From Chelonobacter sp050613185 (GTDB taxonomy: Bacteria; Pseudomonadota; Gammaproteobacteria; Enterobacterales; Pasteurellaceae): 64,000 nt of DNA. The position numbers were made by a program, and so were the translations under genes. The stretch lies in contig NZ_CP192511.1 of the NCBI RefSeq assembly GCF_050613185.1, forward strand, positions 2,294,001 to 2,358,000, in the 5' to 3' direction. The notes beneath the pieces were generated by a model, which worked only from the letters and a program-made list of their open reading frames with translations, ran no database searches and was not told the DNA's origin. This document shows positions 22,053 through 31,069 of this stretch, piece after piece (the first letter of the stretch is position 1; the number at the start of each line of letters is the position of its first letter).

Positions 22053-24323
22053 TTAAATTTTACACGCGCCGCCGGAGCAACCGTCATCAATATCCTCCTG
22101 ATTATCGTCCGCACCGTCGCGGGTGTTTTGATAATACAGGGTTTTTAAACCATATTTATATGCCGTCAATAAATCGCCCAACAAACGTTTCATCGGCACT
22201 TTTCCGTCTTCAAAGCGCTGCGGATCGTAGTTGGTATTGGCGGAAATTGCCTGATCGACAAATTTCTGCATAATCCCGACTAACTGTAAGTAACCGTCAT
22301 TGCTTGGAATATCCCACAATAGCTCATAATTTTCGCTTAAATTTTCATAATCCGGCACCACTTGGCGCAAAATGCCGTCTTTGGACGCCTTGATACTGAC
22401 GTGTCCGCGCGGCGGTTCAATGCCGTTGGTGGCATTGGAAATCTGCGATGAGGTTTCCGACGGCATTAGTGCGGTCAGGGTAGAGTTGCGCAAGCCATGC
22501 TCTTTGATTTCTTGACGCAAGCTTTCCCAATCGTAATGCAGCGGTTCTTGAGTGAGGTTGTCGATCTCTTTTTTATAGGTATCAATCGGTAAAATGCCTT
22601 GGGCGTAAGTGGTTTCGCTGAAGAAGTTACACGGTCCCAACTCTTTCGCCAATTTATTCGAGGCTTTCAATAAATAGTATTGAATCGCTTCAAAAGTGCG
22701 GTGGGTGAGGTCATTGGCACTGCCGTCGGAATAACGCACGCCGTTTTTCGCCAAATAATAGGCATAGTTAATCACGCCGACGCCCAACGAACGGCGCCCC
22801 ATCGAACCGATTTCCGCGGCTTTAATCGGGTAGTCTTGGTAATCCAACAGCGCATCCAACGCGCGCACCGCAAGCTCGGCCAGATCTTCCAGTTCGTCCA
22901 GGTTCTCAATGCTGCCCAAGTTAAAGGCAGACAGGGTACAGAGTGCGATTTCACCTTTTTCATCATGGAAATGTTCCAGCGGTTTGGTTGGCAAGGCAAT
23001 TTCCAAACAGAGGTTAGATTGGCGCACCGGTGCAACGGCCGGATCAAACGGCGAATGGGTGTTGCAGTGATCGACGTTTTGAATATAAATCCGTCCGGTC
23101 GAGGCGCGCTCCTGCATGAGTAGCGAGAATAATTCGCTGGCTTTGACCGTGCGTTTGCGAATGCTGTCGTCCGCTTCGTATTTTTCATATAACACATCAA
23201 AACGTTCTTGATCGGCGAAAAACGCTTCATACAAGCCCGGCACGTCAGACGGGCTGAACAGGGTAATATTGCCGTTTTTAATCAAACGCTGATACATCAG
23301 TTTGTTGAGCTGCACGCCGTAGTCCATATGGCGCACGCGGTTGTCTTCTACGCCGCGGTTATTTTTTAATACCAACAGGCTTTCGACTTCCAAATGCCAG
23401 AACGGATAATAGACCGTTGCCGCGCCGCCGCGTACGCCGCCTTGCGAGCAAGATTTGACCGCAGTCTGGAAATGTTTGTAGAACGGGATACAACCGGTGT
23501 GGAACGCTTCCCCGCCACGAATCGGGCTGCCGAGCGCACGGATTGCACCGGCGTTGATCCCGATACCGGCACGTTGCGACACATATTTAACGATCGAGGC
23601 CGCGGTGGCATTGATCGAATCCAAGCTGTCACCGCACTCAATCAATACACAAGAGCTGAATTGACGGGTCGGAGTACGCACGCCGGACATAATCGGCGTC
23701 GGCAGGGAAATTTTGAAAGTTGAAGTCGCGTCGTAGAAACGGCGTACAAAATCCAAACGGGTTTCCTGCGGATATTGGCTGAATAAACAAGCGGCAACTA
23801 ATAAATACAAGAACTGCGCCGATTCATAAATTTCACCGGTAACACGGTTTTGCACCAGGTATTTGCCTTCCAGTTGCTTCATCGCCGCATAGGAGAAATT
23901 CATATCGCGCCAATGGTCGAGGAAACCGTCCATTTCATCCCACTCTTCGCGGCTGTAATCGGTCAGCAAGGCTTCATCGTATTTGCCCATACGCACCAAT
24001 TTTTTCACGTGATCGTACAAGCGCGGCGGGTCAAAGTGGCCGTAGGCTTTTTTGCGCAAATGAAACACCGATAAACGCGCGGCCAGATATTGATAATCAG
24101 GGGCGTCTTTGGTGATTAAATCGGCGGCTGCCTTGATAATGGTTTCATGGATATCGGAGGTGCGAATACCTTCGTAAAATTGGATATGTGAACGCAATTC
24201 CACTTGCGAGACCGATACATTTTCCAAGCCTTCGGCTGCCCATGTAATAACGCGGTGAATTTTATCTAAATCAATCGGTTCCAAGCGTCCGTCACGCTTA
24301 GTCACCATCAAGGCTTTATTCAT
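22053..24323 (-). CDS. nrdA: Class Ia ribonucleotide reductase alpha subunit
   Basis: 756 residues. An ATP-cone regulatory domain lies at the N-terminus (VTKRDGRLEPIDLDKIHRVI), then the ten-stranded catalytic barrel with SSCVLIECGDS (active-site cysteine), NLCLEIALPT (second active-site cysteine and catalytic Glu) and ALMPSETSSQISN. The C-terminal CSGGACKI holds the cysteine pair reduced by thioredoxin or glutaredoxin. First gene of the operon; likely controlled by NrdR (see 24377-24423). Confidence 0.97.
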   Translation of the reverse strand: MNKALMVTKRDGRLEPIDLDKIHRVITWAAEGLENVSVSQVELRSHIQFYEGIRTSDIHETIIKAAADLITKDAPDYQYLAARLSVFHLRKKAYGHFDPPRLYDHVKKLVRMGKYDEALLTDYSREEWDEMDGFLDHWRDMNFSYAAMKQLEGKYLVQNRVTGEIYESAQFLYLLVAACLFSQYPQETRLDFVRRFYDATSTFKISLPTPIMSGVRTPTRQFSSCVLIECGDSLDSINATAASIVKYVSQRAGIGINAGAIRALGSPIRGGEAFHTGCIPFYKHFQTAVKSCSQGGVRGGAATVYYPFWHLEVESLLVLKNNRGVEDNRVRHMDYGVQLNKLMYQRLIKNGNITLFSPSDVPGLYEAFFADQERFDVLYEKYEADDSIRKRTVKASELFSLLMQERASTGRIYIQNVDHCNTHSPFDPAVAPVRQSNLCLEIALPTKPLEHFHDEKGEIALCTLSAFNLGSIENLDELEDLAELAVRALDALLDYQDYPIKAAEIGSMGRRSLGVGVINYAYYLAKNGVRYSDGSANDLTHRTFEAIQYYLLKASNKLAKELGPCNFFSETTYAQGILPIDTYKKEIDNLTQEPLHYDWESLRQEIKEHGLRNSTLTALMPSETSSQISNATNGIEPPRGHVSIKASKDGILRQVVPDYENLSENYELLWDIPSNDGYLQLVGIMQKFVDQAISANTNYDPQRFEDGKVPMKRLLGDLLTAYKYGLKTLYYQNTRDGADDNQEDIDDGCSGGACKI

Positions 24324-24376
24324 TTGCTTACCTGTTTGTTATCAATTTGGTTGATACGTCGATGATGTTTATTTGA

Positions 24377-24423
24377 ACACTAGATGTAGTATTCCATATA
24401 AGACGTGCTACAAGATAATGTGC
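24377..24423 (-). promoter_or_regulatory. Predicted NrdR boxes upstream of nrdA
   Basis: ACACTAGATGTAGTAT at 24377-24392 matches the NrdR consensus (ACACTATATATAGTGT) at 13 of 16 positions. A weaker copy (9 of 16) lies exactly 31 bases away at 24408-24423; paired boxes about three helical turns apart are usual for NrdR. The second box is doubtful on its own. Confidence 0.5.
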
Positions 24424-24591
24424 TTAATCGGAAAGATCAAGTATAAAATTTGTAGTAAAACCGATCAAAAAAGATTGACAGCACGCAACATCAAGCCGGC
24501 TTTGCGTTGAGCGGATCGGGCAAATTCGAGCGAAAAATATTTATTGTCAATTTTGTGAAAAGGCGCACAGAAAATGCACTCGGAAAAAGAG

Positions 24592-24615
24592 AAGTGCGGT
24601 CGCTTAACCGCACTT
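24592..24615 (-). terminator. Uptake-signal pair terminator after the MOSC gene
   Basis: AAGTGCGGT-CGCTTA-ACCGCACTT; on the minus strand it follows the MOSC stop by 9 bases and is succeeded by a CTCTTTTT stretch. Confidence 0.7.
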
Positions 24616-24624
24616 GAAATCGCT

Positions 24625-25425
24625 TTATTCCAACACCAGCAACGGATCGCCGAGTTTGATTATCCCGCTGTTGAGCGGCACTAAATTGGTGCCGAACACG
24701 GGTTGCCCGTCGGCATCGGCGAAATATTTTTTCAGGGTGCGGAACGGTTCGGCTTTCGGTTGCAGTTCGGCGGTTTGCGGATTGCGGGTGGTCAACATAC
24801 AGCGGATACAGGGTTTGGCATTGATAAACCGCACTTCGCCGATCTGAATGTGTTGCCACTGATTTTCACTGAACGCCGGTGCATTGTCGATCACCAGATT
24901 GGCACGGAATTGCGCCATGTTCACATCCACAGGGCAGTGTTGCCGTACGGCGGCGAGGGATTGCAGATTGGTCAGTAATAACGGATAACCGTCGGCGAAC
25001 GACAGCGCTTGCTCGGGATAACGTTTAATCCGCCGCTGCGAAGCAAAGCCGGTCCAACGTAGCTGCACTGTTCTTTGTAATTTTTCACTAAACCAGTGAT
25101 TGATGTGTTCAGCTGCAAGCAGAGACTCAAAATGGTTGCCCCAGACTTCGCAGCTGTTTTGCCGTTGGAAATCGGTATAGCGCACTTCAATCGAGCTGCC
25201 GTCCGAATGCCGCACCCATAAGCCTTGTGCGGTTGGAAGTGCGGTCAAGGCAAATAAAGCGCCGTCTTTGCGTGCGGTGATGAATTTGCCATCGGGCTCG
25301 GTCAACATAAAAGTGCGGTCAAATTCTAAGCCGGAGGGTTGAACCAACGCATTAGACACGCTTGTCGGCCGGGTGGATTTGATCGGGTAGAGGTTGATTT
25401 GTGTTACGTTGGTAATCACAGTCAT
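24625..25425 (-). CDS. MOSC-domain molybdenum protein, YcbX-like without ferredoxin domain
   Basis: 266 residues. The N-terminal MOSC_N beta-barrel (INLYPIKSTRPTSV, LEFDRTFMLTEPDGKFITAR) is followed by the MOSC domain with the probable molybdenum-ligating cysteine in KPCIRCMLTTRNP and a C-terminal GDPLLVLE. Enteric YcbX reduces N-hydroxylated bases and carries an added 2Fe-2S domain; that domain is missing, so this protein would need an outside electron donor, possibly the nearby YfaE-type ferredoxin or another. The molybdopterin genes moeA and moeB occur later in the window. Confidence 0.85.
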   Translation of the reverse strand: MTVITNVTQINLYPIKSTRPTSVSNALVQPSGLEFDRTFMLTEPDGKFITARKDGALFALTALPTAQGLWVRHSDGSSIEVRYTDFQRQNSCEVWGNHFESLLAAEHINHWFSEKLQRTVQLRWTGFASQRRIKRYPEQALSFADGYPLLLTNLQSLAAVRQHCPVDVNMAQFRANLVIDNAPAFSENQWQHIQIGEVRFINAKPCIRCMLTTRNPQTAELQPKAEPFRTLKKYFADADGQPVFGTNLVPLNSGIIKLGDPLLVLE

Positions 25426-25457
25426 CGGCTTTCCTTAAGCGTTTAAATAACGTCGTT

Positions 25458-25964
25458 TTAAATTTGGTATTTACTTTTATCACCGATATCGAAATGCAAC
25501 GGCATGCGCCATTTTTGTACGCTTAAAATTAACAATAATAATGTGGCGATAGCGGAGAGAATTTGGCTGACAAGCATGGCGTGCACCACTAAACTCAACC
25601 ATAAAAAGGCGAAAAAGAGCGGTTGTAAATTCAAACCGAACACGCGAAAGCAGAAATACTCTTTAAAACAGAGCCCGCCGAGAGTAAAAAACGCCGCACC
25701 CAGCCCAAGCCATTGCCAATCCAGCACAAAACAGATTGCCGCGACCCAAGTGGCAAATTGCAGCAGTAAGCGGAAATGTTTCAGATAAATATGTAAGGAA
25801 GACGCACATAACACCGCCGCCAACAGTACGCCTTTTGCCGCCCAATCGAAAGAATAAGGCAACAACGCCACCGACGGCACGGCAAGCACAAAACCGCAGC
25901 GATACAGGATCACAGTCAGATAATCCCAAAAATCCATTGGCGATTGAATATGCGGATCAGCCAT
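25458..25964 (-). CDS. DUF2301-type membrane protein
   Basis: 168 residues with five or six hydrophobic segments. The segment LGGLCFKEYFCFRVFGLNLQPLFF resembles the conserved core I recall for DUF2301 membrane proteins. The function is unknown. It stands 32 bases upstream of the MOSC gene in the same direction and is likely co-transcribed with it. Confidence 0.72.
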   Translation of the reverse strand: MADPHIQSPMDFWDYLTVILYRCGFVLAVPSVALLPYSFDWAAKGVLLAAVLCASSLHIYLKHFRLLLQFATWVAAICFVLDWQWLGLGAAFFTLGGLCFKEYFCFRVFGLNLQPLFFAFLWLSLVVHAMLVSQILSAIATLLLLILSVQKWRMPLHFDIGDKSKYQI

Positions 25965-26040
25965 AAAAACCTCATGTAAAAAATCAACGGGATTTCATTC
26001 TAGGTGGTGCGCAAAAGAAAGCAAGCGTTTAAAACAAAAA

Positions 26041-26062
26041 AATCCCGATAAAAATCGGGATT
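26041..26062 (-). terminator. Terminator of degP
   Basis: AATCCCGATAAAAATCGGGATT hairpin 30 bases beyond the degP stop; on the minus strand it is followed by TTTTTTG. Confidence 0.82.
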
Positions 26063-26091
26063 TTCAGTGTATTTGAGAGGTCAAACCGCAC

Positions 26092-27486
26092 TTACGGAAT
26101 CAACAAGTAGAAGTTGTTATTGCCACGGGTGATATTCAGAGCGACGGCAGACGGTTTGTTATCCAAAATTTTGCGTAATTCGCCGATATTGCTGACCGCT
26201 TGGCGGTTGACGCCAACAATCACATCGCCAGGTTGCAAGCCCAGTCGCTCGGCAGGGGATTTCTCCGCCACTTTCACGATTTCAACCCCTTTGCGTCCGT
26301 CTTTATCGTAGTTGCCCAACTCGGCGCCGCTTAAGCCCGGAATCAAACTGTTGGCACTGGTTTGCGCCTGTTCGTCCGATTGCAATACCACATCGGTTTT
26401 AGCGCTTTTGCCTTCGCGCAGATAAGTCAAACTTACGTTTTTACCGGCACCGGTGGTGGCGATTTTGGCACGCAATTCCGCGAAACTGTTAATCCGTTGT
26501 CCGTTGATTTCGGTAATCACGTCACCGGCTTTCAAGCCGGCTTTATCGGCGGCGGAATTCGGCAATACTTCGCTCACGAACGCCCCTTTTTGCGAATCAA
26601 TGCCAAAGGCTTTCGCCAGATCCGCACTCAGCTCACCGCCTTTAATGCCTAAAATACCGCGGCGTACTTCGCCGAATTCGACGATTTGCTTGACCAGGCT
26701 GTTCGCCATATTGCTTGGAATCGCAAAGGCAATGCCGACGTTGCCGCCGCTTGGGGCGATAATCGCGGTATTAATCCCGATTAATTCACCGCGCAGATTA
26801 ACTAACGCGCCGCCGGAGTTACCACGGTTCACCGCTGCGTCGGTCTGGATATAGTTTTCGTAACTGCCGCCATCCATGCCCATTGAGCGCCCTAATGCCG
26901 AAACAATGCCGGAGGTGACGGTCTGCCCTAAGCCGAACGGGTTGCCGATTGCCACGCTGTAATCGCCGACCCGGATTTTGTCCGAATCCGCCAACTTAAT
27001 CGCAGATAGGTTTTTCGGTTCTTCGATTTGCAGCAAGGCGACATCGGATTGGCTGTCGGCACCGAGTAATTTGGCTTTCAGCTCGCGTCCGTCGTGCAAG
27101 GTCAGGGTAATATTGTCTGCTTTATCAATCACATGGTTGTTGGTCAACACATAACCTTTTTCCGCATCAATAATCACGCCGGAACCCAAGCCTTTGAATT
27201 CACGCGGGGCGGTATCGCCAAACTCACGCCCAAAGAAGAAACGGAATTCTTCCGGAATCAGGGAGTCTTGCTGCTGTTGTTTGCCGGATACATTGACGGT
27301 AACCACGCTTGGCAGCACTTTTTCCAACATCGGCGCCAAGCTTGGCATTTGTTGGGTATACGCCGGTATTTGCGATACGGTTTCCGCCAGACTGGTGACG
27401 CTGTTTTCCGTGTTTGCCACTGCCGGCAGGTTGAATAAACTGAGTCCGAGTACAACAGAGGATAGAATCAATTTGCTTTTTTTCAT
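26092..27486 (-). CDS. degP: Periplasmic serine protease/chaperone DegP (HtrA)
   Basis: 464 residues from ATG 27486 (a TTG three codons upstream is less likely). Signal peptide to about residue 26 (LPAVANTE). The trypsin-like domain shows the triad: His in TNNHVI, Asp in SQSDVALLQI, Ser in NRGNSGGALV. Two PDZ domains follow (GILGIKGGELSADL, then GVEIVKVAEKSPAERLGLQPGDVI). It degrades or refolds damaged envelope proteins, including outer-membrane proteins. A sigma-E-type promoter lies 91 bases upstream (27577-27604), which fits regulation by envelope stress. Confidence 0.95.
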   Translation of the reverse strand: MKKSKLILSSVVLGLSLFNLPAVANTENSVTSLAETVSQIPAYTQQMPSLAPMLEKVLPSVVTVNVSGKQQQQDSLIPEEFRFFFGREFGDTAPREFKGLGSGVIIDAEKGYVLTNNHVIDKADNITLTLHDGRELKAKLLGADSQSDVALLQIEEPKNLSAIKLADSDKIRVGDYSVAIGNPFGLGQTVTSGIVSALGRSMGMDGGSYENYIQTDAAVNRGNSGGALVNLRGELIGINTAIIAPSGGNVGIAFAIPSNMANSLVKQIVEFGEVRRGILGIKGGELSADLAKAFGIDSQKGAFVSEVLPNSAADKAGLKAGDVITEINGQRINSFAELRAKIATTGAGKNVSLTYLREGKSAKTDVVLQSDEQAQTSANSLIPGLSGAELGNYDKDGRKGVEIVKVAEKSPAERLGLQPGDVIVGVNRQAVSNIGELRKILDNKPSAVALNITRGNNNFYLLIP

Positions 27487-27576
27487 CTTAATCAATCTCT
27501 ATAAATAAAAAAGTGTGTTAAACGCAAACGGTGAGATCTGCACCGTGCGCATTAATCGTTAAGCCTAACGTTTACA

Positions 27577-27604
27577 TCAGACAGTTGCTTTGCCAAAATG
27601 TTCC
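27577..27604 (-). promoter_or_regulatory. Sigma-E-type promoter of degP
   Basis: On the minus strand GGAACAT (27604-27598) is followed after 15 bases by GTCTGA (27582-27577), close to the sigma-E consensus GGAACTT-N15/16-GTCTAA. The position before degP is the expected one. Confidence 0.68.
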
Positions 27605-27630
27605 CTAAAATAAATGGTGTTTTTTGCTGC

Positions 27631-28077
27631 TTATTCAAGCAACTCTTTTAAATTTTTCTTCATCAAGTGCATTTGCGAGGCATAAAGCTCTTTGTTTTCC
27701 GCTTCGTCAATCATATACATAATGGTTTCCGACAGGGTCATACGCATTTTGCGCGAATGTTTCGACAGGCGCGACCACACCGCATAGTCCAAATCAATCG
27801 ATTTTTTCTTGGTCGAGCGTTTTTCGGCATTGAAAAAGCGTTTACGCCGCGCACGGATCGCTTGATCGAGCTTCACCACCAATTCTGTTGCCAAATGCTG
27901 TTGAACCCATGCCTCAATCAATAGCGGGTAGTTTTGCAACTGCAATAATTCGTTTTCTTTTTCGTCTTGCAGGCTTTTTTCCTGATAACGGGTGATGTTT
28001 TCGGCATTACGGATTTTTTTGATCAAATATAACCATTTCCAATTGGCTTCTTGATTTTCCAGTTTTTGATATTTCAT
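27631..28077 (-). CDS. matP: MatP, Ter-macrodomain organiser
   Basis: 148 residues from ATG 28077. The helical N-terminal part (MKYQKLENQEANWKWLYLIKK) and the C-terminal ribbon-helix-helix (KKKSIDLDYAVWSRLSKHSRKMRMTLSETI, then a coiled-coil end) match MatP. MatP binds matS sites (GTGACRNYGTCAC) and compacts the replication-terminus region. A perfect matS is at 56681 and a near-match lies in this gene's own upstream region (28114-28126). Divergent from the Lon-family gene and fabA, as in enterics. Confidence 0.93.
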   Translation of the reverse strand: MKYQKLENQEANWKWLYLIKKIRNAENITRYQEKSLQDEKENELLQLQNYPLLIEAWVQQHLATELVVKLDQAIRARRKRFFNAEKRSTKKKSIDLDYAVWSRLSKHSRKMRMTLSETIMYMIDEAENKELYASQMHLMKKNLKELLE

Positions 28078-28105
28078 TCCTGTCACCCTTTTACTGATAT
28101 GTCTG

Positions 28106-28134
28106 CTGTAAACGTTACATTGTCACGTTTACAG
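28106..28134. promoter_or_regulatory. Perfect palindrome containing a matS-like site between matP and the Lon-family gene
   Basis: CTGTAAACGT (28106-28115) and ACGTTTACAG (28125-28134) are perfect inverted arms around 9 bases. Inside it GTTACATTGTCAC (28114-28126) matches the matS consensus at 12 of 13 positions. It lies 29 bases before the matP start. A TATAAT (28173-28178) for the divergent gene is near. Confidence 0.5.
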
Positions 28135-28218
28135 TGTACGCTTTTTTTCAAGCAATGTGAATCACTAACGTATATAATGAACCGTGCTAAAGAATAAAAT
28201 AGAAAAAGAGAGCGGAAC

Positions 28219-29997
28219 GTGAAATTAAACGGCTTGAAGTGGCGGCAATTGACGCCGCAACTGGATTTAAGCGATTTTAAAAAACAACCGGCTGCGCCGA
28301 TTGCGTTGCAGGAAAAAGCGCGCAATGCGTTGGATATGTTGTTGGCGGCAGACAGTGGCGCAATTCTGGTATTAAAAGCCGATGAACAGGCGGATTATGC
28401 CGACATGCTGGAAAGCTATCTGTGCAGTGGCTTGCCGCAACAGTTGCCGTTAAGCGGTGCAAATTATCAGATTGAACAGGCGGATTCGTTTTCCTTCCCA
28501 ACGGTTGAAGTGCGGTCGGCAACCGCACTCGAGGATAATTTCGCCGCTAAAAGTGCGGTCGAGTATGCACTGTATTATGATGTGGCGCGTTTGTTCGGGC
28601 AGATTTTACAACACCCAAGTTCACATGATCTGAAGTTACAAGCCGGTTTGGTTCATCAGGTGTGTAACGGCATTTTGATTTTGGCGGTGAGCCCGCTGTT
28701 GCGGCAGCCTGAAATTTGGTCACGCCTGAAACAGATTCTCTTGAGCGGCTGGTTTGAATGGCAAACTACCAATCCGCGCAAACCGCTGCCTTGTCCGATA
28801 CCGGGCTATCGTTTGCCGTTAAAATTGGTTTTAATCGGCGATCGTGAAACCTTAGCCGACTTTTCACTGTTGGAGCCGAATTTGTACGATTTCGCCCAAT
28901 ATGCGGAGATCGAAAATTACTTTTTAACCGATAGCAAGGCGCAGCAACAGGCTTGGGTCAATAATCTGTTGCATTATGCCGAACAGCTTAATTTGCCAAC
29001 ATTGAGCCAAGGCGCGCTGACCGCACTTTATCAACAAGCGACACGCGAGAGTGAGGACGGTTTACGTCAGACAATTAATCCGTTACAGCTGAAAAAATGG
29101 CTGGCTGCGATTAGTAAAAGTGCGGTTCACGTCGGCAAGGCACAAATTGAAGCCGATGATGTGCAACGCTACTTTGACAGCCTCACTTATCAACAGGGCA
29201 GTTTGCAGGAATACAGTTATAGCGATATTTTGCGCGAGCAGATCTATATTTGTACTGACGGCAAAGAGATCGGCGAAATCAACGGCTTGTCGGTAATCGA
29301 ATATGCCGGTACGCCGGTGATGTATGGCGAGCCGAGCCGAATCACCTGTACCGTGCAATTTGGTGACGGCGAGATTACCGATGTAGAACGTAAAAGCGAG
29401 CTGGCGGGCAATATTCACGGCAAAGGTACGCTGTTGGCGCAATATTGCCTCAGTAATTTGTTGGATCTACCGGCACAACTGCCGTTTGCCGCCTCGATTG
29501 CGTTCGAGCAGTCTTATGCCGACATTGACGGTGACAGCGCCTCGTTGGCGCAATTTTGCGTGTTGGTCAGTGCCTTGGCGAATGTTGAAATTGATCTCGG
29601 CATTGCCGTAACCGGTTCAATCGATCAGGGCGGTTTGGTGCATTCGGTCGGCGGAGTGAATGTCAAAATCGAAGGGTTTTATGCCATTTGCCAAGCCAGA
29701 GGGCTGACCGGCAAGCAGGGCGTGATTATTCCTGCGGTTTGCGTCGAAAATCTGAGTTTGCACACGGACGTGGTGGACGCGGTAAAAAACGGGCAGTTCC
29801 ATATTTGGGCGGTAGAGAATGTCGAACAGGCATTAATTTTATTAACCGGAAAACGCTTGTTATCTGAAAACAGAGGAGATGAACAGCAAGAGAATCTGGC
29901 AGACATGATTTCAAGACGGATTGAAAACAAGGTTGAAACCTTGGTGGCACACCCGCTTAGTAAATTACTGGGCTGGTTAAAAGCAATAAAGAAATAG
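28219..29997 (+). CDS. lonH: Lon-family protease LonH (YcbZ)
   Basis: 592 residues. The N-terminal two thirds form a degenerate AAA-like region without a clear Walker A. The C-terminal Lon protease domain (about 400-570) contains the catalytic dyad: Ser in DIDGDSASLAQF and Lys in GGVNVKIEGFY. YcbZ/LonH is a Lon relative of unclear substrate, probably not ATP-driven in the usual way. Start ATG... reads GTG at 28219 preceded by AGAGCGGAA. fabA follows 123 bases on, as in E. coli. Confidence 0.87.
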   Translation: MKLNGLKWRQLTPQLDLSDFKKQPAAPIALQEKARNALDMLLAADSGAILVLKADEQADYADMLESYLCSGLPQQLPLSGANYQIEQADSFSFPTVEVRSATALEDNFAAKSAVEYALYYDVARLFGQILQHPSSHDLKLQAGLVHQVCNGILILAVSPLLRQPEIWSRLKQILLSGWFEWQTTNPRKPLPCPIPGYRLPLKLVLIGDRETLADFSLLEPNLYDFAQYAEIENYFLTDSKAQQQAWVNNLLHYAEQLNLPTLSQGALTALYQQATRESEDGLRQTINPLQLKKWLAAISKSAVHVGKAQIEADDVQRYFDSLTYQQGSLQEYSYSDILREQIYICTDGKEIGEINGLSVIEYAGTPVMYGEPSRITCTVQFGDGEITDVERKSELAGNIHGKGTLLAQYCLSNLLDLPAQLPFAASIAFEQSYADIDGDSASLAQFCVLVSALANVEIDLGIAVTGSIDQGGLVHSVGGVNVKIEGFYAICQARGLTGKQGVIIPAVCVENLSLHTDVVDAVKNGQFHIWAVENVEQALILLTGKRLLSENRGDEQQENLADMISRRIENKVETLVAHPLSKLLGWLKAIKK

Positions 29998-30023
29998 TTT
30001 AGTTGCAAAAAGGAAAAATATTC

Positions 30024-30041
30024 AGCTTACAACTGTTAGCT
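30024..30041 (+). promoter_or_regulatory. FabR-like operator upstream of fabA
   Basis: AGCTTACAACTGTTAGCT, an 18-bp near-perfect palindrome (7 of 8 arm positions), resembles the FabR operator form AGCGTACAnnTGTnnGCT that I remember from fabA and fabB of enterics. It lies about 80 bases before the fabA start. Confidence 0.45.
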
Positions 30042-30120
30042 ATTTTCATCAGGAATAAACTTTGTTAGAATCTTTGCGATTTTGACAATTTGGCAAATAA
30101 GCCGTGGAGATAAATAAAAC

Positions 30121-30648
30121 ATGACTACTGTTCCTAATAAAAAATCCGCTTATACCTATGATGATCTGTTGGCTTCCGGTCGCGGCGAGCTGTTCGGACC
30201 GACCGGACCGCAGCTGCCTGCGCCGACTATGCTAATGATGGATCGGATCAATCTGATGACCGAAGACGGTGGGAATTTTGATAAAGGTTATATTGAAGCC
30301 GAACTGGATATTAAACCGGAATTACCGTTTTTCGGCTGCCACTTTATCGGTGATCCGGTGATGCCGGGTTGTTTAGGCTTGGATGCGATGTGGCAACTGG
30401 TCGGTTTCTTCTTAGGCTGGATTGGCGGCGAAGGCAAAGGGCGTGCGCTGGGTGTGGGCGAAGTGAAATTTACCGGGCAAATTCTGCCGACGGCGAAAAA
30501 AGTCACTTATCGTTTGCATATGAAACGGGTGATTAACCGTAAACTGGTGATGGGCGTTGCCGACGGCGAAGTGGAAGTGGACGGGCGTGTGATTTATACC
30601 GCCACTGATTTGAAAGTCGGCTTATTCCAAGATACCGCTGCGTTTTAA
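30121..30648 (+). CDS. fabA: 3-hydroxydecanoyl-ACP dehydratase/isomerase FabA
   Basis: 175 residues. The hot-dog fold with the active-site His in FFGCHFIGDPVMPGC and Asp in LGLDAMWQ is clear, as is GRALGVGEVKFTGQ. FabA dehydrates 3-hydroxydecanoyl-ACP and isomerises the product to the cis-3 form, starting unsaturated fatty acid synthesis in the cytosol. A FabR-like box stands upstream and an uptake-signal terminator downstream. Confidence 0.96.
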   Translation: MTTVPNKKSAYTYDDLLASGRGELFGPTGPQLPAPTMLMMDRINLMTEDGGNFDKGYIEAELDIKPELPFFGCHFIGDPVMPGCLGLDAMWQLVGFFLGWIGGEGKGRALGVGEVKFTGQILPTAKKVTYRLHMKRVINRKLVMGVADGEVEVDGRVIYTATDLKVGLFQDTAAF

Positions 30649-30673
30649 TCCCCAGCGTTAACGGGCTTACACT

Positions 30674-30704
30674 CGAACCGCACTTTTAAAAGTGCGGTTT
30701 TGCT
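30674..30704 (+). terminator. Uptake-signal terminator after fabA
   Basis: GAACCGCACTTTT / AAAAGTGCGGTTTTGC: a 10-bp or longer stem of two inverted uptake signals followed by T-rich sequence, about 27 bases after the fabA stop. Confidence 0.82.
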
Positions 30705-30763
30705 TTCTTTATGCGTTAGTTATTCTTATAATTCGCCAAACAGTCGCCATAAGAGGGCTTAAT

Positions 30764-31069
30764 ATGCAAAAAATGACGTCTTTATTACTTGCCGTCGCGG
30801 CGTTAGGGCTCAACGCCTGTAGCAGCAAACCGCCAATGCAAACCGGATCTGTCTATCCGAATCCGCACTTGATTCCACCGACAACGCCGGTACCGTCACC
30901 GCCGGAGCAAGAGGTGCGTAATGCCAGCGATAATCGCGAAAAAGTGGACTATAACCGCCAGACGATTTATGTGCGCCCTGTGGTTTCGGTCGGTTATGGT
31001 TATCACCGCGATTGGCATTCACACCGGGGACACTATTTCGGAGCGGGATATGCTCCTTATTATTGGTAA
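30764..31069 (+). CDS. Small lipoprotein of unknown function
   Basis: 101 residues from ATG 30764 (AGAGGG before it); the longer frame from 30692 runs through the fabA terminator and is rejected. The lipobox is LGLNAC with the lipidated cysteine near residue 18. The mature part is proline-rich (PHLIPPTTPVPSPPEQE), then has a Tyr/His/Gly-rich end (VGYGYHRDWHSHRGHYFGAGYAPYYW). The aspect is that of a small surface or periplasmic lipoprotein; the His-rich tail could bind metal. No family recognised. Confidence 0.72.
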   Translation: MQKMTSLLLAVAALGLNACSSKPPMQTGSVYPNPHLIPPTTPVPSPPEQEVRNASDNREKVDYNRQTIYVRPVVSVGYGYHRDWHSHRGHYFGAGYAPYYW

